From: Dehalococcoidia bacterium | GTDB lineage: Bacteria; Chloroflexota; Dehalococcoidia; SM23-28-2; RBG-16-64-32 | Reading direction: 5' to 3' | DNA length: 64,000 nucleotides | NCBI GenBank assembly: GCA_030649945.1 | Contig: JAUSFE010000032.1 | Coordinates: 1 to 64,000 of the forward strand | Part shown: positions 22,810-31,227 of the stretch, one piece after another | How positions within the stretch are numbered: position 1 is the first letter of the stretch | How the letters are laid out: the number at the start of each line of letters is the position of its first letter | Notes under the pieces: generated by a model | Databases searched by the model: none | What the model saw: only the letters and a program-made list of their open reading frames with translations | What the model was told of the DNA's origin: nothing | Made by a program: the position numbers and the translations under genes

Positions 22810-23649
22810 ATGACGCTGCGGGCCATGAGTGCGGAAGCCCTTCCCCTGACGCTGCTCATCCTGCTGGCAGAGCTGACGGCCGGCAGTCTGTGGGTGCTTG
22901 TCCTGGCCCAGGCCCGCGGATACCTGACGCCGTCCTACGTGAAGTTCGGCGCGTGGTCCATCTTCGTGATGGCGGCGCTGGCGTTCTGGGTGGCGGCCAA
23001 GAGCCATGTGGGGGACAAGGTAGACGGCTATCCCCTGGATCCTTCTTACATGCCCGCGGCGCGGGTGGCGCTGGTGCTGATGTTCGCGCTCTCGCTCCCC
23101 TACGCGCTTCTCGTCACTCGTGGCGCGCGTCTCACGGGCCTCGCCGCCGGGGTTGCCGCCTCGCTCGCCGGGCTGGTGGCCATCGGGCTCCTCTCCCAGG
23201 TGTTCTCGCTGCCCACGTGGGGATATCCACTCACGCTCCTCAGCCTGGTGATCGGGGCGCTGGTCGTCGGCGCGGTCTCGATGGGTATGGTGCTCGGGCA
23301 CTGGTACCTGGTGACGCCGAGGCTGCCGGAGCAGCCGTTGCGGGAGATGACGGGCTTTCTGCTGGTGGTCATGGTCGTGCAGGCGCTCCTCATCATCCCG
23401 GCCGTGGCGCTGCCGCGCGAGACCTTCGCCAGCTCCGTGGACACGCCGATACTGGAGAACCCGTTCTTCTGGATGCGCGTGGGCGGTGGCCTGGCCTTCC
23501 CCATGCTGCTGGCGTGGATGGCGTACGACTCCAGCGGCGTCAGGGCGATGCAGTCCGCGACGGGGCTTCTGTACATCGCGATGGCGCTGGTGCTGTCCGG
23601 CGAGGTGCTGGGCAAGGGGCTGCTGTTCGTCTCCGCGGTGCCGAATTAG
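22810..23649 (+). CDS. Multi-pass membrane protein of unknown function
   Basis: 279 residues from ATG 22810 (or 22825). About eight hydrophobic segments are visible, e.g. ALPLTLLILLAELTAG, WSIFVMAALAFWVAA, VALVLMFALSLPYALLV, GLAAGVAASLAGLVAIGLL, LTLLSLVIGALVVGAVSMGMVLG and FLLVVMVVQALLIIPAV. A conserved-looking loop is LGHWYLVTPRLPEQPLREM. No family is recognised; the style suggests a Chloroflexota-specific integral membrane protein. Confidence 0.65.
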   Translation: MTLRAMSAEALPLTLLILLAELTAGSLWVLVLAQARGYLTPSYVKFGAWSIFVMAALAFWVAAKSHVGDKVDGYPLDPSYMPAARVALVLMFALSLPYALLVTRGARLTGLAAGVAASLAGLVAIGLLSQVFSLPTWGYPLTLLSLVIGALVVGAVSMGMVLGHWYLVTPRLPEQPLREMTGFLLVVMVVQALLIIPAVALPRETFASSVDTPILENPFFWMRVGGGLAFPMLLAWMAYDSSGVRAMQSATGLLYIAMALVLSGEVLGKGLLFVSAVPN

Positions 23650-23783
23650 GCCCCGGCCGCCCCGGCGGCAGATGAAGGAGCAAAAGTGCAGAAAGAACTG
23701 AACAGGGGACAGCCGGCGGGAGCCGCCCCGGCCCCGCGGCCGCGACAGGCGGCCCCAATGCGTATCACGCGGAAGGAGGTCCA

Positions 23784-24245
23784 ATGAGTGACACGACTCG
23801 AACGCTAAAGGTGGGCGAGCGGGCGCCGGACTTTCAGCTGAAGGGGACCAACAGGACGGAGTTCAAGCTCGGCGACTACCGGGGGAAGAACGTGGTCCTG
23901 AACTTCTTCCCGGCGGCGTTTTCGCCCGTCTGCTCCAACCAGATGCTACGCATCCAGAGCGAGCAGGCGCTGTTCGGCGGCGATACCGTGGTGGTGGGCG
24001 TCAGCGTGGACGGCACGTGGTCCCTGGACGCCTTCGCCCGCCAGGCCGGTGTTGACTTCCCGATCCTGAGCGACTTCTACCCGCACGGCGCCGTATCGGA
24101 GAAGTACGGGGTGCTGCTGCCGAACGGCGTGTCGGAGCGCGCCGTGATCGGCATCGACAAGGAAGGCATCGTCCGTTACATCGACGTGCACCCTATCCTG
24201 GAAATCCCGGAGCTGGGCGCCTGCGCGGAAGCGCTCAGGGAGTAG
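23784..24245 (+). CDS. Peroxiredoxin (AhpC/TSA family)
   Basis: 153 residues. KVGERAPDFQLKGTNRTEFKLGDYRGKNVVLNFFPAAFSPVC carries the peroxidatic Cys50; the usual Thr before PVC is Ser here, which is common. The catalytic Arg region (SERAVIGIDKEG) is present. No obvious resolving cysteine pair is seen apart from Cys near the C-terminus (LGACAEAL). It reduces peroxides in the cytoplasm. A strong ribosome site (GGAAGGAGG) precedes the ATG. Confidence 0.88.
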   Translation: MSDTTRTLKVGERAPDFQLKGTNRTEFKLGDYRGKNVVLNFFPAAFSPVCSNQMLRIQSEQALFGGDTVVVGVSVDGTWSLDAFARQAGVDFPILSDFYPHGAVSEKYGVLLPNGVSERAVIGIDKEGIVRYIDVHPILEIPELGACAEALRE

Positions 24246-24273
24246 CAGGGTGATGAAATACGGGGAGTGCAGA

Positions 24274-24388
24274 GGGGCGGAGCCCCGGCGCCTGCCCTGA
24301 GCGCAGCCGAAGGGCCGGGGGTCTGGGGGTGTCCCCCAGATTCAATTTCTTCTTTGGGCGGGGTGGGGCCTGCCTGCCGGTAGGCAGG
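24274..24388. repeat. Nested palindromic repeats, copy 2 of the two-hairpin repeat
   Basis: GGGGCGGAGCCCC and GGGTCTGGGGG/TGTCCCCCAGAT are as at 6361-6405, but separated by an inserted CCTGCCCTGAGC...GAAGGGC element. Downstream a second palindrome (CCTGCCTGCC-GGTAGGCAGG, 24369-24388) interrupts a GGGTGGGACG stretch also found after copy 1. Intergenic 24246-24475 holds no gene. Confidence 0.7.
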
Positions 24389-24475
24389 GGTGGGACGAGA
24401 ACTCGTTTTTCAGCACCCTGCTAGCGGCCGGAGGGCGCAAGGCTTCGGCTCGCCCCGCCTGCCGGTGCGGCGGGC

Positions 24476-24958
24476 CTACGGACCGGCGGTAACGGTGAAA
24501 GCGGTGCGCATGCCCTTCTGGTAGTGCACCATCTTCTCGCCGTCGCGCTCATCCACCCGGTTGCAGATGAGCACGTACTTGCCGGGGTCCAGCGTGAACG
24601 TGGCGCCGCTCTTGCGGCCGGCCTCGAACTCCTGGATCTCCTTCACCGCGGTCACGCCGCCGGCCTTTTCGTCCACGGAGCCGTCGGCCCCGATCGGCAG
24701 CTTGTCGGGCGCCAGGTCCGTGCGGATGATGACCATCTCGTGGTCTTCGTCCGGGCCCTCGTTCTTGACCTCGAACTCAATGTCTCCCTCGGGCAGGGAG
24801 CTGACGTCGGTATCGATCGCCCACTCGCGCAGGACTACGTTCACCTTGCCGCCGCCCTCATCATCGCTTGAGCAGGCGGCGAGGAGGATAACGGCCAGCA
24901 GCGGGGCTCCAAGCAGAAGCGGCCTCACGGATAATGGCTCCTTTCGCGGGGCGGCCAC
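24476..24958 (-). CDS. Cupredoxin-like copper lipoprotein
   Basis: 160 residues. The signal peptide ends at lipobox LLAAC (Cys29). The mature part is a plastocyanin-like sandwich with the type 1 copper set His73 (EDHEMVII), Cys132, His145 and Met150 (YVLICNRVDERDGEKMVHYQKGM). The Cys-His loop is longer than in classic plastocyanin. It probably acts in periplasmic or outer-face electron transfer or copper handling. Monocistronic. Confidence 0.8.
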   Translation of the reverse strand: MAAPRKEPLSVRPLLLGAPLLAVILLAACSSDDEGGGKVNVVLREWAIDTDVSSLPEGDIEFEVKNEGPDEDHEMVIIRTDLAPDKLPIGADGSVDEKAGGVTAVKEIQEFEAGRKSGATFTLDPGKYVLICNRVDERDGEKMVHYQKGMRTAFTVTAGP

Positions 24959-25022
24959 GCCTGGCTGTCCCGTAAGAGGCCGTACCGCGCGGGACGGCCT
25001 CCGGTTCCGGCTCTGCTCAAGA

Positions 25023-25883
25023 TCAGCTGAAGTTCCCGGTGCGGCGGGCGATCTCGTTCAGCCGCTCGATGCGCTTCTCGGTGGGCGGGTGGGTGCTGAA
25101 GAGGGAGGCGAAGTTAACCTTGCCCAGCGGGTTGACGATGAACAGGTGCGAGACCGCCGGGTTGACCTGCATGGGCTGCACCCGCGAGCCGTCCTGCAGC
25201 TTTTGCAGGGCGCTGGCCAGGCTCATGGGCAGGTGAGTGATCTGAGCGCCCGTCTCGTCGGCGCCGTACTCGCGCTGGCGGGAGATGGCCATGCGGATGA
25301 GGCTGGCGGCGATGGGGGCGAAGATGATGGTCGCGAGCAGGGCGAAGACCTGGAACAGGCCGCCGTTGCGGTCGCGGCCGCCGCCGAAGATCAGCGCCCA
25401 GCGTCCCATCATGGCGATGAACATGATGGCGGTGGCGACCGTGGCGACGATGGCGTTGATCAGGATGTCCTTGTTGCGGATGTGCCCAAGCTCGTGCCCG
25501 AACACCGCCGTCAGCTCCCGTTCATCCAGTATGCGCATGATGCCGGTGGTGGCCGCCACCGCCGCGTGCTTGGCGTTGCGGCCGGTAGCGAAGGCGTTCG
25601 GCGAGTCGTTCTGGATGATGTAGACGCGCGGCTTCGGCAGGTGCGCCATGGCTACAACTTCGTCCACGATGCGGTGCAGTTGCGGCTCCTGGTCCGCGGA
25701 GACCTCGTGGGCGCCCGTCATGGCCAGCGCCAGCTTGTCCGAGAACCAGTACGAGCCGATGTTCATGACGCTGGCGATGATCAGCGCGAAGATAAGGCCC
25801 GCCTGTCCGCCCAGCGCGAAACCCAGCGCCAGGAACACGCCCGAGAGCAGGGTTAGCAAGAAGACGGTCTTGAGGTTGTTCAT
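25023..25883 (-). CDS. htpX: Protease HtpX homologue
   Basis: A 286-residue M48 membrane metalloprotease. The zinc motif HELGH is at 130-134, with the third ligand Glu in SRQREYGADE. Four hydrophobic segments flank the catalytic part (two at the N-terminus, two around IAMMGRWALIF and FALLATIIFAPIAASLI). It degrades misfolded membrane proteins. The start matches the family (MNNLKTVFLL). Confidence 0.92.
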   Translation of the reverse strand: MNNLKTVFLLTLLSGVFLALGFALGGQAGLIFALIIASVMNIGSYWFSDKLALAMTGAHEVSADQEPQLHRIVDEVVAMAHLPKPRVYIIQNDSPNAFATGRNAKHAAVAATTGIMRILDERELTAVFGHELGHIRNKDILINAIVATVATAIMFIAMMGRWALIFGGGRDRNGGLFQVFALLATIIFAPIAASLIRMAISRQREYGADETGAQITHLPMSLASALQKLQDGSRVQPMQVNPAVSHLFIVNPLGKVNFASLFSTHPPTEKRIERLNEIARRTGNFS

Positions 25884-25975
25884 TTTCCTGTTTCACTCCG
25901 GAGGGCGACACTAACGCCCTTCACAAACCAGCTTAAATGAAACCACAGAAGGTCACAAGCACGGCTACATTCCGC

Positions 25976-26797
25976 TCACGTCTCCTTTGGTCCGTGCAGC
26001 AGCTCTTGCAGGGACCGCAGCCCGCCCGCAATGCGGGGGCCGTACCAGCACAACTGCTTGCCGTCCACCAGATAGATACGTCCGTCCCGCACCGCCGGGA
26101 CTTCTGGGTAGGCCTGCAGCTCCTGCGCGTGCCGGCGCCGGAAATGGTAAGGCTCGTCCGGCAGCAGGACGGCCTCAGGCCGCTGGGCGGCGGCCTCGTC
26201 CAGCGAGATCTGCGGGTAGCGCTCCGGGCGGTGGCCAAAGACGTTCGCGCCGCCGCAGACCCACAGGAAGTCGTGCATGTAGGTGTCCGGGCCAATGGTC
26301 ATCCACGGCTCGCGCCAGATGGGGCAGAAGACGCTGACGGAGCCGGCTGCGCTCAGCCGCTTCCGGGCGCGCGCCAGCTCCTGGTCGCACTCCGCTATGA
26401 TGCTGTCAGCCTCTGGCCCGGCGCCGGTGATCGCGGCCAGGACGCGCATCATGTCGATGGCGGCGCGGACGCTGCGCGGGTAGGTCACGAACACGGCGAT
26501 GCCCGCGGCGGCGATCCGGTCGATGTCATCGCGGCTGTTCTCCTCGGCGTTGGCGATGACCAGGTCCGGCGCCAGAGCCAGGATGCGGGCGACGTCCGCG
26601 GTCTTCGTGCCGCCGACCCTGGGTTTGGCAGCGACGCCGTCCCGCGGCTCGACGCAGAACTTCGTGACGCCGGCGATGGCGTCACCCAAACCGAACGCGA
26701 AGAGCATCTCCGTGATGCTGGGCACCAGGGAGACGATGCGCCGGGGAGGCCCGGGGAGGTGCACGGGGCGGCCCAGGGCGTCAGTGAATGCAGTCAT
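25976..26797 (-). CDS. BtuF-like helical-backbone metal/cobalamin receptor
   Basis: A 273-residue periplasmic-binding-protein class III fold: RIVSLVPSITEMLFAFGLGDAIAGVTKFC, then PDLVIANAEENSRDD and the C-terminal RDGRIYLVDG. No signal peptide or lipobox is present, unlike true ABC receptors, as in several bacterial cytoplasmic or unanchored relatives. No btuCD genes adjoin. It could bind cobalamin or iron chelates; the B12-dependent mutase elsewhere in the window makes cobalamin a reasonable but unproven guess. Confidence 0.72.
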   Translation of the reverse strand: MTAFTDALGRPVHLPGPPRRIVSLVPSITEMLFAFGLGDAIAGVTKFCVEPRDGVAAKPRVGGTKTADVARILALAPDLVIANAEENSRDDIDRIAAAGIAVFVTYPRSVRAAIDMMRVLAAITGAGPEADSIIAECDQELARARKRLSAAGSVSVFCPIWREPWMTIGPDTYMHDFLWVCGGANVFGHRPERYPQISLDEAAAQRPEAVLLPDEPYHFRRRHAQELQAYPEVPAVRDGRIYLVDGKQLCWYGPRIAGGLRSLQELLHGPKET

Positions 26798-26833
26798 CGC
26801 CCCGCGCGGCCGGCAATGCCGCCCTTTGTCTGT

Positions 26834-27922
26834 TTACGGCTGCCCGCCCAGGGTCAGGTCCGTGGTCGCCTTCTTGCCATTGTGATAGTAGTCGATGCCC
26901 ACCGTCTCACCGGCCCGGTACTTGCTGAGCGCGCTGAAGAGGTCCGCGCTGGTGTTGATCTCCACGTCCTGGATCTTGAGGATGATATCGCCCTCCGCCA
27001 GGCCCGCCTTGGCCGCCGGGCCGCCGGCCTGAACCTGGCGGATGCCGATGCCGTGGTCCACGGGCAAGTTGAGTTGCTCCGCGATGGACGGTGTGATCTG
27101 GACGATGGTCACGCCCAGCAGGCCGCGCTTCACGTTGCCTGACTCTATCAACTCCTGGACGATGGGCTTGGCGCTGTCGATGGAGATGGCGAGGCCGATG
27201 CTCTCCGCGTTGCCGCGGATGACAGCGGTCGTAATGCCCACTACCTCTCCGCGCATGTTCACCAGCGGGCCCCCGGAGTTGCCGGGGTTGATAGACGCGT
27301 CCGTCTGGATCGCGTCCTGGATGGTGATATCGCCTTCCTCGATGAGGCGGTTCAGCGCGCTCACCACGCCCTTCGTCACCGTCGGTCCGCCGGGCAGGTT
27401 CAGGGCGTTGCCCATCGCCACCACGTCCTGCCCCACCTGAAGCTCGGACGCGTTGCCCAGCTTGATCGGCGTGATGTCGCCGGCGTCGATCTTGAGGACG
27501 GCCAGGTCTGTGGGCGGGTCGCGCCCGATGACACTGGCGCCGAACTCGCGTCCGTCAGCCAGCGTCACCGTGATCTTGTCCACCGCGTTGCCGTCCTGGC
27601 CCGTCACCACGTGGTTATTGGTGACGATACGGCCTTCCGTGTCGATAATGAAGCCGGTACCCACGCCCTCCTGTGGGACCACCTGACCGAAGACATTGAA
27701 GCTGGACGCCTCGCTGAGAATGTGGACCACTGAGGGCCGCAGGTGCTGGACCAGCTCCACCGTGGAGAGGTTGCCGCCGGAACTGCCGGCCGCCTCCGAG
27801 CGCTCCGGCGTGGCCGTGGCGCTGCCCGTGGGCCCGGCCGAACCGTCATTGCCGCACGCCGCGGCAAGGACTCCCGCGAGTGCCACGATGGCTAGGATGA
27901 GTACGAAGGTTGGCCTGCGCAA
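26834..27922 (-). CDS. HtrA/DegP-like serine protease, lipoprotein form
   Basis: 362 residues. Signal peptide with lipobox LAAAC (Cys23), then a Ser/Thr/Gly linker. S1C protease domain with His104 (TNNHVV), Asp139 (PPTDLAVL) and Ser216 (GNSGGPLV). One PDZ domain (GLLGVTIVQITPSIAEQL...GGPAAKAGLAEGDIILKIQ). It would act outside the membrane in protein quality control. The gene is divergent from the ECF sigma factor gene, which may be functionally linked to envelope stress. Confidence 0.9.
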   Translation of the reverse strand: MRRPTFVLILAIVALAGVLAAACGNDGSAGPTGSATATPERSEAAGSSGGNLSTVELVQHLRPSVVHILSEASSFNVFGQVVPQEGVGTGFIIDTEGRIVTNNHVVTGQDGNAVDKITVTLADGREFGASVIGRDPPTDLAVLKIDAGDITPIKLGNASELQVGQDVVAMGNALNLPGGPTVTKGVVSALNRLIEEGDITIQDAIQTDASINPGNSGGPLVNMRGEVVGITTAVIRGNAESIGLAISIDSAKPIVQELIESGNVKRGLLGVTIVQITPSIAEQLNLPVDHGIGIRQVQAGGPAAKAGLAEGDIILKIQDVEINTSADLFSALSKYRAGETVGIDYYHNGKKATTDLTLGGQP

Positions 27923-28122
27923 TGGCGTCTAACTCCTTTCCCCCCTGCTGAACCCAATGCCATGCCGGATCTCTACGCTACAGCAGGCGGATTAAGGCAA
28001 GGTGAGAGCCACATTAGCGTTTCTAATCTCGTCACCCCACGATATAACGATGGCGTGGTGCACGCTGGTTCTTGAATGTAGAATGTGAAGACCGTACGGG
28101 CGCACGCGAATCTAACAGGCCG

Positions 28123-28728
28123 ATGGAAGACGTATCGTCTCAAGAGGTTGCTTACTCGGGGCTCGATGACGAAGAGCTGATGCAGCGGCTCTCTTATCGG
28201 GACGTCGCGGCATTCCGCGCGCTTTACGGGCGCTATGGCAACCTGGTGTATTCGACATCGCTGCGGGTGGTACGCGACGCGCAGATAGCAGAGGACATGG
28301 TACAGGAGATATTCCTCAGGATCTGGAGGAAGCCAGAGAGCTACATGCCCCAGCGCGGGCGTTTCATGACGTGGCTCTCGTCCGTGACCCGCAACCGGGC
28401 CGTGGACGAGGTGCGCTCCCGCAACCGGCGCTTCCGGCACGAAACCGCATCGCCTGAGGAACGGGAACGCGACCTGCCCGGGCCGGAAAGCGACGACCCC
28501 CTGCTGACCGCGGAGATGGCGGACCAGAGGCGGCTGATCCTGGCCGCCCTGTCCGGGCTGCCGCGGGAGCAAAGGGAGACAATTGAGCTGGCGTACTTCG
28601 GGGGACTGACGCAACAGGAGATATCGGAGCGGCTGGGACTGCCGCTGGGTACGGTGAAGACGCGCATAAGGCTGGGTATGCAGAAGCTGAGAGTAGCCCT
28701 GACGCCGGAGCTGAAGTGGGAAAGTTGA
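28123..28728 (+). CDS. ECF-type RNA polymerase sigma factor
   Basis: 201 residues from ATG 28123; the frame reaches back to 28072 (TTG) but that part lies in the promoter region. Region 2 is DVAAFRALYGRYGNLVYSTSLRVVRDAQIAEDMVQEIFLRIW, and region 4 is LPREQRETIELAYFGGLTQQEISERLGLPLGTVKTRIRLGMQKLR. The downstream anti-sigma gene overlaps its stop (TGATG), the standard regulatory pair. Signal unknown. Confidence 0.92.
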   Translation: MEDVSSQEVAYSGLDDEELMQRLSYRDVAAFRALYGRYGNLVYSTSLRVVRDAQIAEDMVQEIFLRIWRKPESYMPQRGRFMTWLSSVTRNRAVDEVRSRNRRFRHETASPEERERDLPGPESDDPLLTAEMADQRRLILAALSGLPREQRETIELAYFGGLTQQEISERLGLPLGTVKTRIRLGMQKLRVALTPELKWES

Positions 28729-29513
28729 TGAACTGCGCGGAAGTGGGAGAGATCCTGGACGCGTACGCGCTGGGCGCCGCCGAGAAGGCCGAGGCGGACA
28801 GCGTGGAGCGCCACATCTCGGACTGCGTGCGATGCTGGGAAGAGCTGAACAGGGCGCAGCGGGCCACCGCCCTGCTGGCGCTGGCCATCCCCATGCGGCA
28901 GGCGCCCCAGCGCGTGCAGGAGAGCATCCTGGCGCAGATCGCCCGTGAGGGGCGGCCCGCCTCAGGCGGGGGTCCGGGGCTGCTGCAGCGGTTCCGGCTG
29001 AACTGGCAGATGGCGGCCGGCGCGCTGGGCGCGGCCGGCGTGGCGGCGCTGGCCTTCGCGGCTTTCCTGCAGATGCAGGTATCTGACCTGCGCGACGAGA
29101 GGTCGGACCTGGCCGGGCAGGTGCAGGCGGCGGACGCGGCCGTACAACAGCAGCAGCAGTTGTTGGCGGTGCTCACCGCGTCCGACGCGCAGCAGGTGAC
29201 CATGAAGGGCGATTCCCTGAACTCCGACGCCTCCGTGGTCTACAACTGGAGCCGCGCAGCCAGGAAGGGGTTCCTGGCGTGCAACGGTCTACCGCCGCTG
29301 GCCGAGGACCAGGTGTACCAGGTGTGGTTCTCCTGGGATGACACAGCGCAGTCGCTTGGGACGTTCCGGTCCGGCGACGGGACGTGCCAGCTGCCGATGG
29401 ACCTGAAGCTTGTCCAGAGCCCGCCCAAGGGCATCGGCGTCACGGCGGAGCAGGCCGGCGGCAGCGAGCAACCCAGCAGCAAGTGGCTGCTCTACGCGCA
29501 CTTCGACCGCTAA
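28728..29513 (+). CDS. Anti-sigma factor, RskA-type
   Basis: 261 residues from ATG 28728. The N-terminal zinc anti-sigma domain has His29-x3-Cys33-x2-Cys36 (ERHISDCVRC) with Cys3. One membrane segment lies at about 93-116 (WQMAAGALGAAGVAALAFAAF), followed by a coiled-coil-like Gln-rich stretch (VQQQQQLLAVL). The C-terminal RskA domain (VYNWSRAARKGFLACNGLPPLAEDQVYQVWF) faces outside. It holds the sigma factor until a signal triggers release. A CCCGCCTCAGGCGGG palindrome lies in frame at 28956-28970. Confidence 0.85.
   Translation: MNCAEVGEILDAYALGAAEKAEADSVERHISDCVRCWEELNRAQRATALLALAIPMRQAPQRVQESILAQIAREGRPASGGGPGLLQRFRLNWQMAAGALGAAGVAALAFAAFLQMQVSDLRDERSDLAGQVQAADAAVQQQQQLLAVLTASDAQQVTMKGDSLNSDASVVYNWSRAARKGFLACNGLPPLAEDQVYQVWFSWDDTAQSLGTFRSGDGTCQLPMDLKLVQSPPKGIGVTAEQAGGSEQPSSKWLLYAHFDR
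28956..28970. repeat. In-frame palindrome in the anti-sigma gene
   Basis: CCCGCCTCAGGCGGG, read as Arg-Pro-Ala-Ser-Gly-Gly in the linker between zinc domain and membrane segment. Relative of 15692-15706 and 44314-44330. Confidence 0.5.
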
Positions 29514-29569
29514 GCCTGCGGCCTGCGCACTACCCCCAGGTCGGTAGTGGGTTAGTTTGACTGACGGGC

Positions 29570-29932
29570 TCAATCGGCGGCGGAAAACCCGCATTCAGCC
29601 GCGCTATTGGTGCCGTGCAGGATGTATCTAATGCAAGCTATCACCTGCGCAGAGCCGGTTGTAGTGGTGTCGGTTTGTCCTGGGTTCTGCAGATTGATCT
29701 GCGCGAGCGCCCACATTTCAGTCAACCGCAAGAGCCCACCTGGGGGAAAAGGGCTGGCGTCCGCCCCATCACTTCCGCGTAAGCCCCTCTCGCCTTGCAG
29801 GCCGATCGCGCCCTGAACCCCCTGCTCGCCCTTACCAAACGCCTGAACCATTCCATACGTTGTCGCGGCTGATATGGCGCTAATGAAGATGGCCAACGCC
29901 AATACGAGCGGAACCAGTTGTCGCATGGTCAT
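29570..29932 (-). CDS. Secreted or membrane-anchored protein with short collagen-like segment (transposon cargo)
   Basis: 120 residues. An N-terminal hydrophobic segment (LVPLVLALAIFISAISAATTYGMV) acts as signal or anchor. Next come about eight Gly-x-y triplets (GEQGVQGAIGLQGERGLRGSDGAD), then a globular tail with a Cys pair (VIACIRY, AECGFSAAD). Function unknown. It is divergent from the small basic cargo protein, with 30 bp between starts, inside the IS1-like transposon. Confidence 0.55.
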   Translation of the reverse strand: MTMRQLVPLVLALAIFISAISAATTYGMVQAFGKGEQGVQGAIGLQGERGLRGSDGADASPFPPGGLLRLTEMWALAQINLQNPGQTDTTTTGSAQVIACIRYILHGTNSAAECGFSAAD

Positions 29933-29962
29933 GGCAAAACCCCCTTGTGGTACAGTAAGTCT

Positions 29963-30187
29963 ATGCCAAAGCGCTCAAGCAAGAAACCCCGCGATGTGAA
30001 CGCGCTGGCTGCTGCGATTGTAGCAGAGGCGACGGAGGGGCCAGTGGACGACGGCAAGAACCCTGCTGCGGTCGCCCTGGGGCGGCTAGGCGGCAAAGTG
30101 GGCGGCAAGCGCCGCGCCGCGAAACTCTCACCAGAGCGCCGGTCAGAGATCGCCCGCAAAGCGGCAAGGGCGAGGTGGGGCAAGTAA
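29963..30187 (+). CDS. Small basic Lys/Arg/Ala-rich cargo protein
   Basis: 74 residues from ATG 29963 (MPKRSSKKPRDVN). It has a helix (VNALAAAIVAEATE), a Gly-Arg-rich middle (GRLGGKVGGKRRAAK) and the tail LSPERRSEIARKAARARWGK. This composition is known from small uncharacterised proteins often carried on mobile DNA, and suggests nucleic-acid binding. It is followed after 16 bases by the 325-residue cargo gene, so they are likely co-transcribed. Confidence 0.6.
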   Translation: MPKRSSKKPRDVNALAAAIVAEATEGPVDDGKNPAAVALGRLGGKVGGKRRAAKLSPERRSEIARKAARARWGK

Positions 30188-30203
30188 GGCTGAGTCTCTG
30201 AGT

Positions 30204-31181
30204 ATGGCGAAACGTACTCCGCCTATCGCCGTATATCCAGGGACTCCTCTGGGTCAGCCGGATTACAGAACCCACTTTTGGTACCACGGGCAGGACGGAG
30301 GACTTCTGCGTATATGCGATGAAGCCGAATGGCCTGACGGCGTACCGCCAGACACTAACAAGCAGTCGGTAGATGTCCCCTGCACGGGCTGTAGGGACCT
30401 CTACCGCTATGTAATCGCTCGCGACGGAAGACTAGAGCCCCATGCTCCGGTAGACTACCCCACCCTTTCCATGGTACCCTACCCCAGAAGAGGGGTACTC
30501 CCCATGAAAACAGAGGTGTATACCATGGAAATCAACGAGGTGCCGCTGACGGCGTTCGCACGATTCTTTGAGGCGACCCCCGCAGAGAAGGTCAAAATGG
30601 TTCGCGAGGCCCGACTCTTTCAAAGTGACCCTGGTGGGTATGCGCTAAGGGCCTACTACGGGGCTTTCCGGAACGCCTTAAGGCGGACTCACTGGAAGGG
30701 CAGTGATCTCGGTACGTTCGGCGCTACGCTTGATGACGTTATCGCCGAGCAGAAAAGCGCTCCCAAGCAGGAGCACTACCGCGACCTGGGCAAAGCATAC
30801 GTCGATTACTGGAACCTGTACGACGAAGCCGCTATCTTTCCGGTTCCAGACGCCGAAGTGGAGATCGCGGGGCTGAGGCTGCGAGTGAATGCCGAGTTGG
30901 GCATTAGCTTTGGCGGAACCGATTATGCCTTAGCGGTCTATCTCCGAGCGCCGAAGCCGACTCGATTATATAGACAGTCAGTGCAGTATCTAACTCAGCA
31001 AGCTAGGTCCGGCGTCTGGAATCCTGAGTGGCATGCAGCCACCTACGATGTTAGGCGAAAAGTTATTCTCCCCGATCTACGGATACGTCCCCAAGATTTG
31101 CGCCTTGCGTTAGAGGGAGCCGCCGCAAACTTCGTGCAGATATGGAACAGCCTCGATACGCAAGGCGCAGACTACGCTTAA
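30204..31181 (+). CDS. Unknown cargo protein of the IS1-like transposon
   Basis: 325 residues, not recognised. The first 100 residues hold a CxxC (DVPCTGCRDLYRYV) and could be a zinc-binding domain. An internal ATG at 30504 (MKTEVYTMEINEVPLTAF) begins a second part rich in charged helices (FFEATPAEKVKMVREARLF) with a beta-rich tail (VEIAGLRLRVNAELGISFGGTDYALAVYL). The base composition is closer to 50% AT than in flanking genes, a sign of transfer. A small hairpin (ACCCC/GGGGT) precedes the internal ATG, so a second start is possible. Confidence 0.6.
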   Translation: MAKRTPPIAVYPGTPLGQPDYRTHFWYHGQDGGLLRICDEAEWPDGVPPDTNKQSVDVPCTGCRDLYRYVIARDGRLEPHAPVDYPTLSMVPYPRRGVLPMKTEVYTMEINEVPLTAFARFFEATPAEKVKMVREARLFQSDPGGYALRAYYGAFRNALRRTHWKGSDLGTFGATLDDVIAEQKSAPKQEHYRDLGKAYVDYWNLYDEAAIFPVPDAEVEIAGLRLRVNAELGISFGGTDYALAVYLRAPKPTRLYRQSVQYLTQQARSGVWNPEWHAATYDVRRKVILPDLRIRPQDLRLALEGAAANFVQIWNSLDTQGADYA

Positions 31182-31191
31182 AAGACGGCTA

Positions 31192-31220
31192 TTGACAATG
31201 CCTGACCGCTCAAGCATAAT
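31192..31220 (+). promoter_or_regulatory. Sigma-70 promoter of the IS1-like transposase
   Basis: TTGACA (31192-31197), 17-bp spacer, CATAAT (31215-31220). The ATG at 31228 lies 7 bp after the -10 box, so the message is probably leaderless. Confidence 0.7.
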
Positions 31221-31227
31221 GGTCAGT

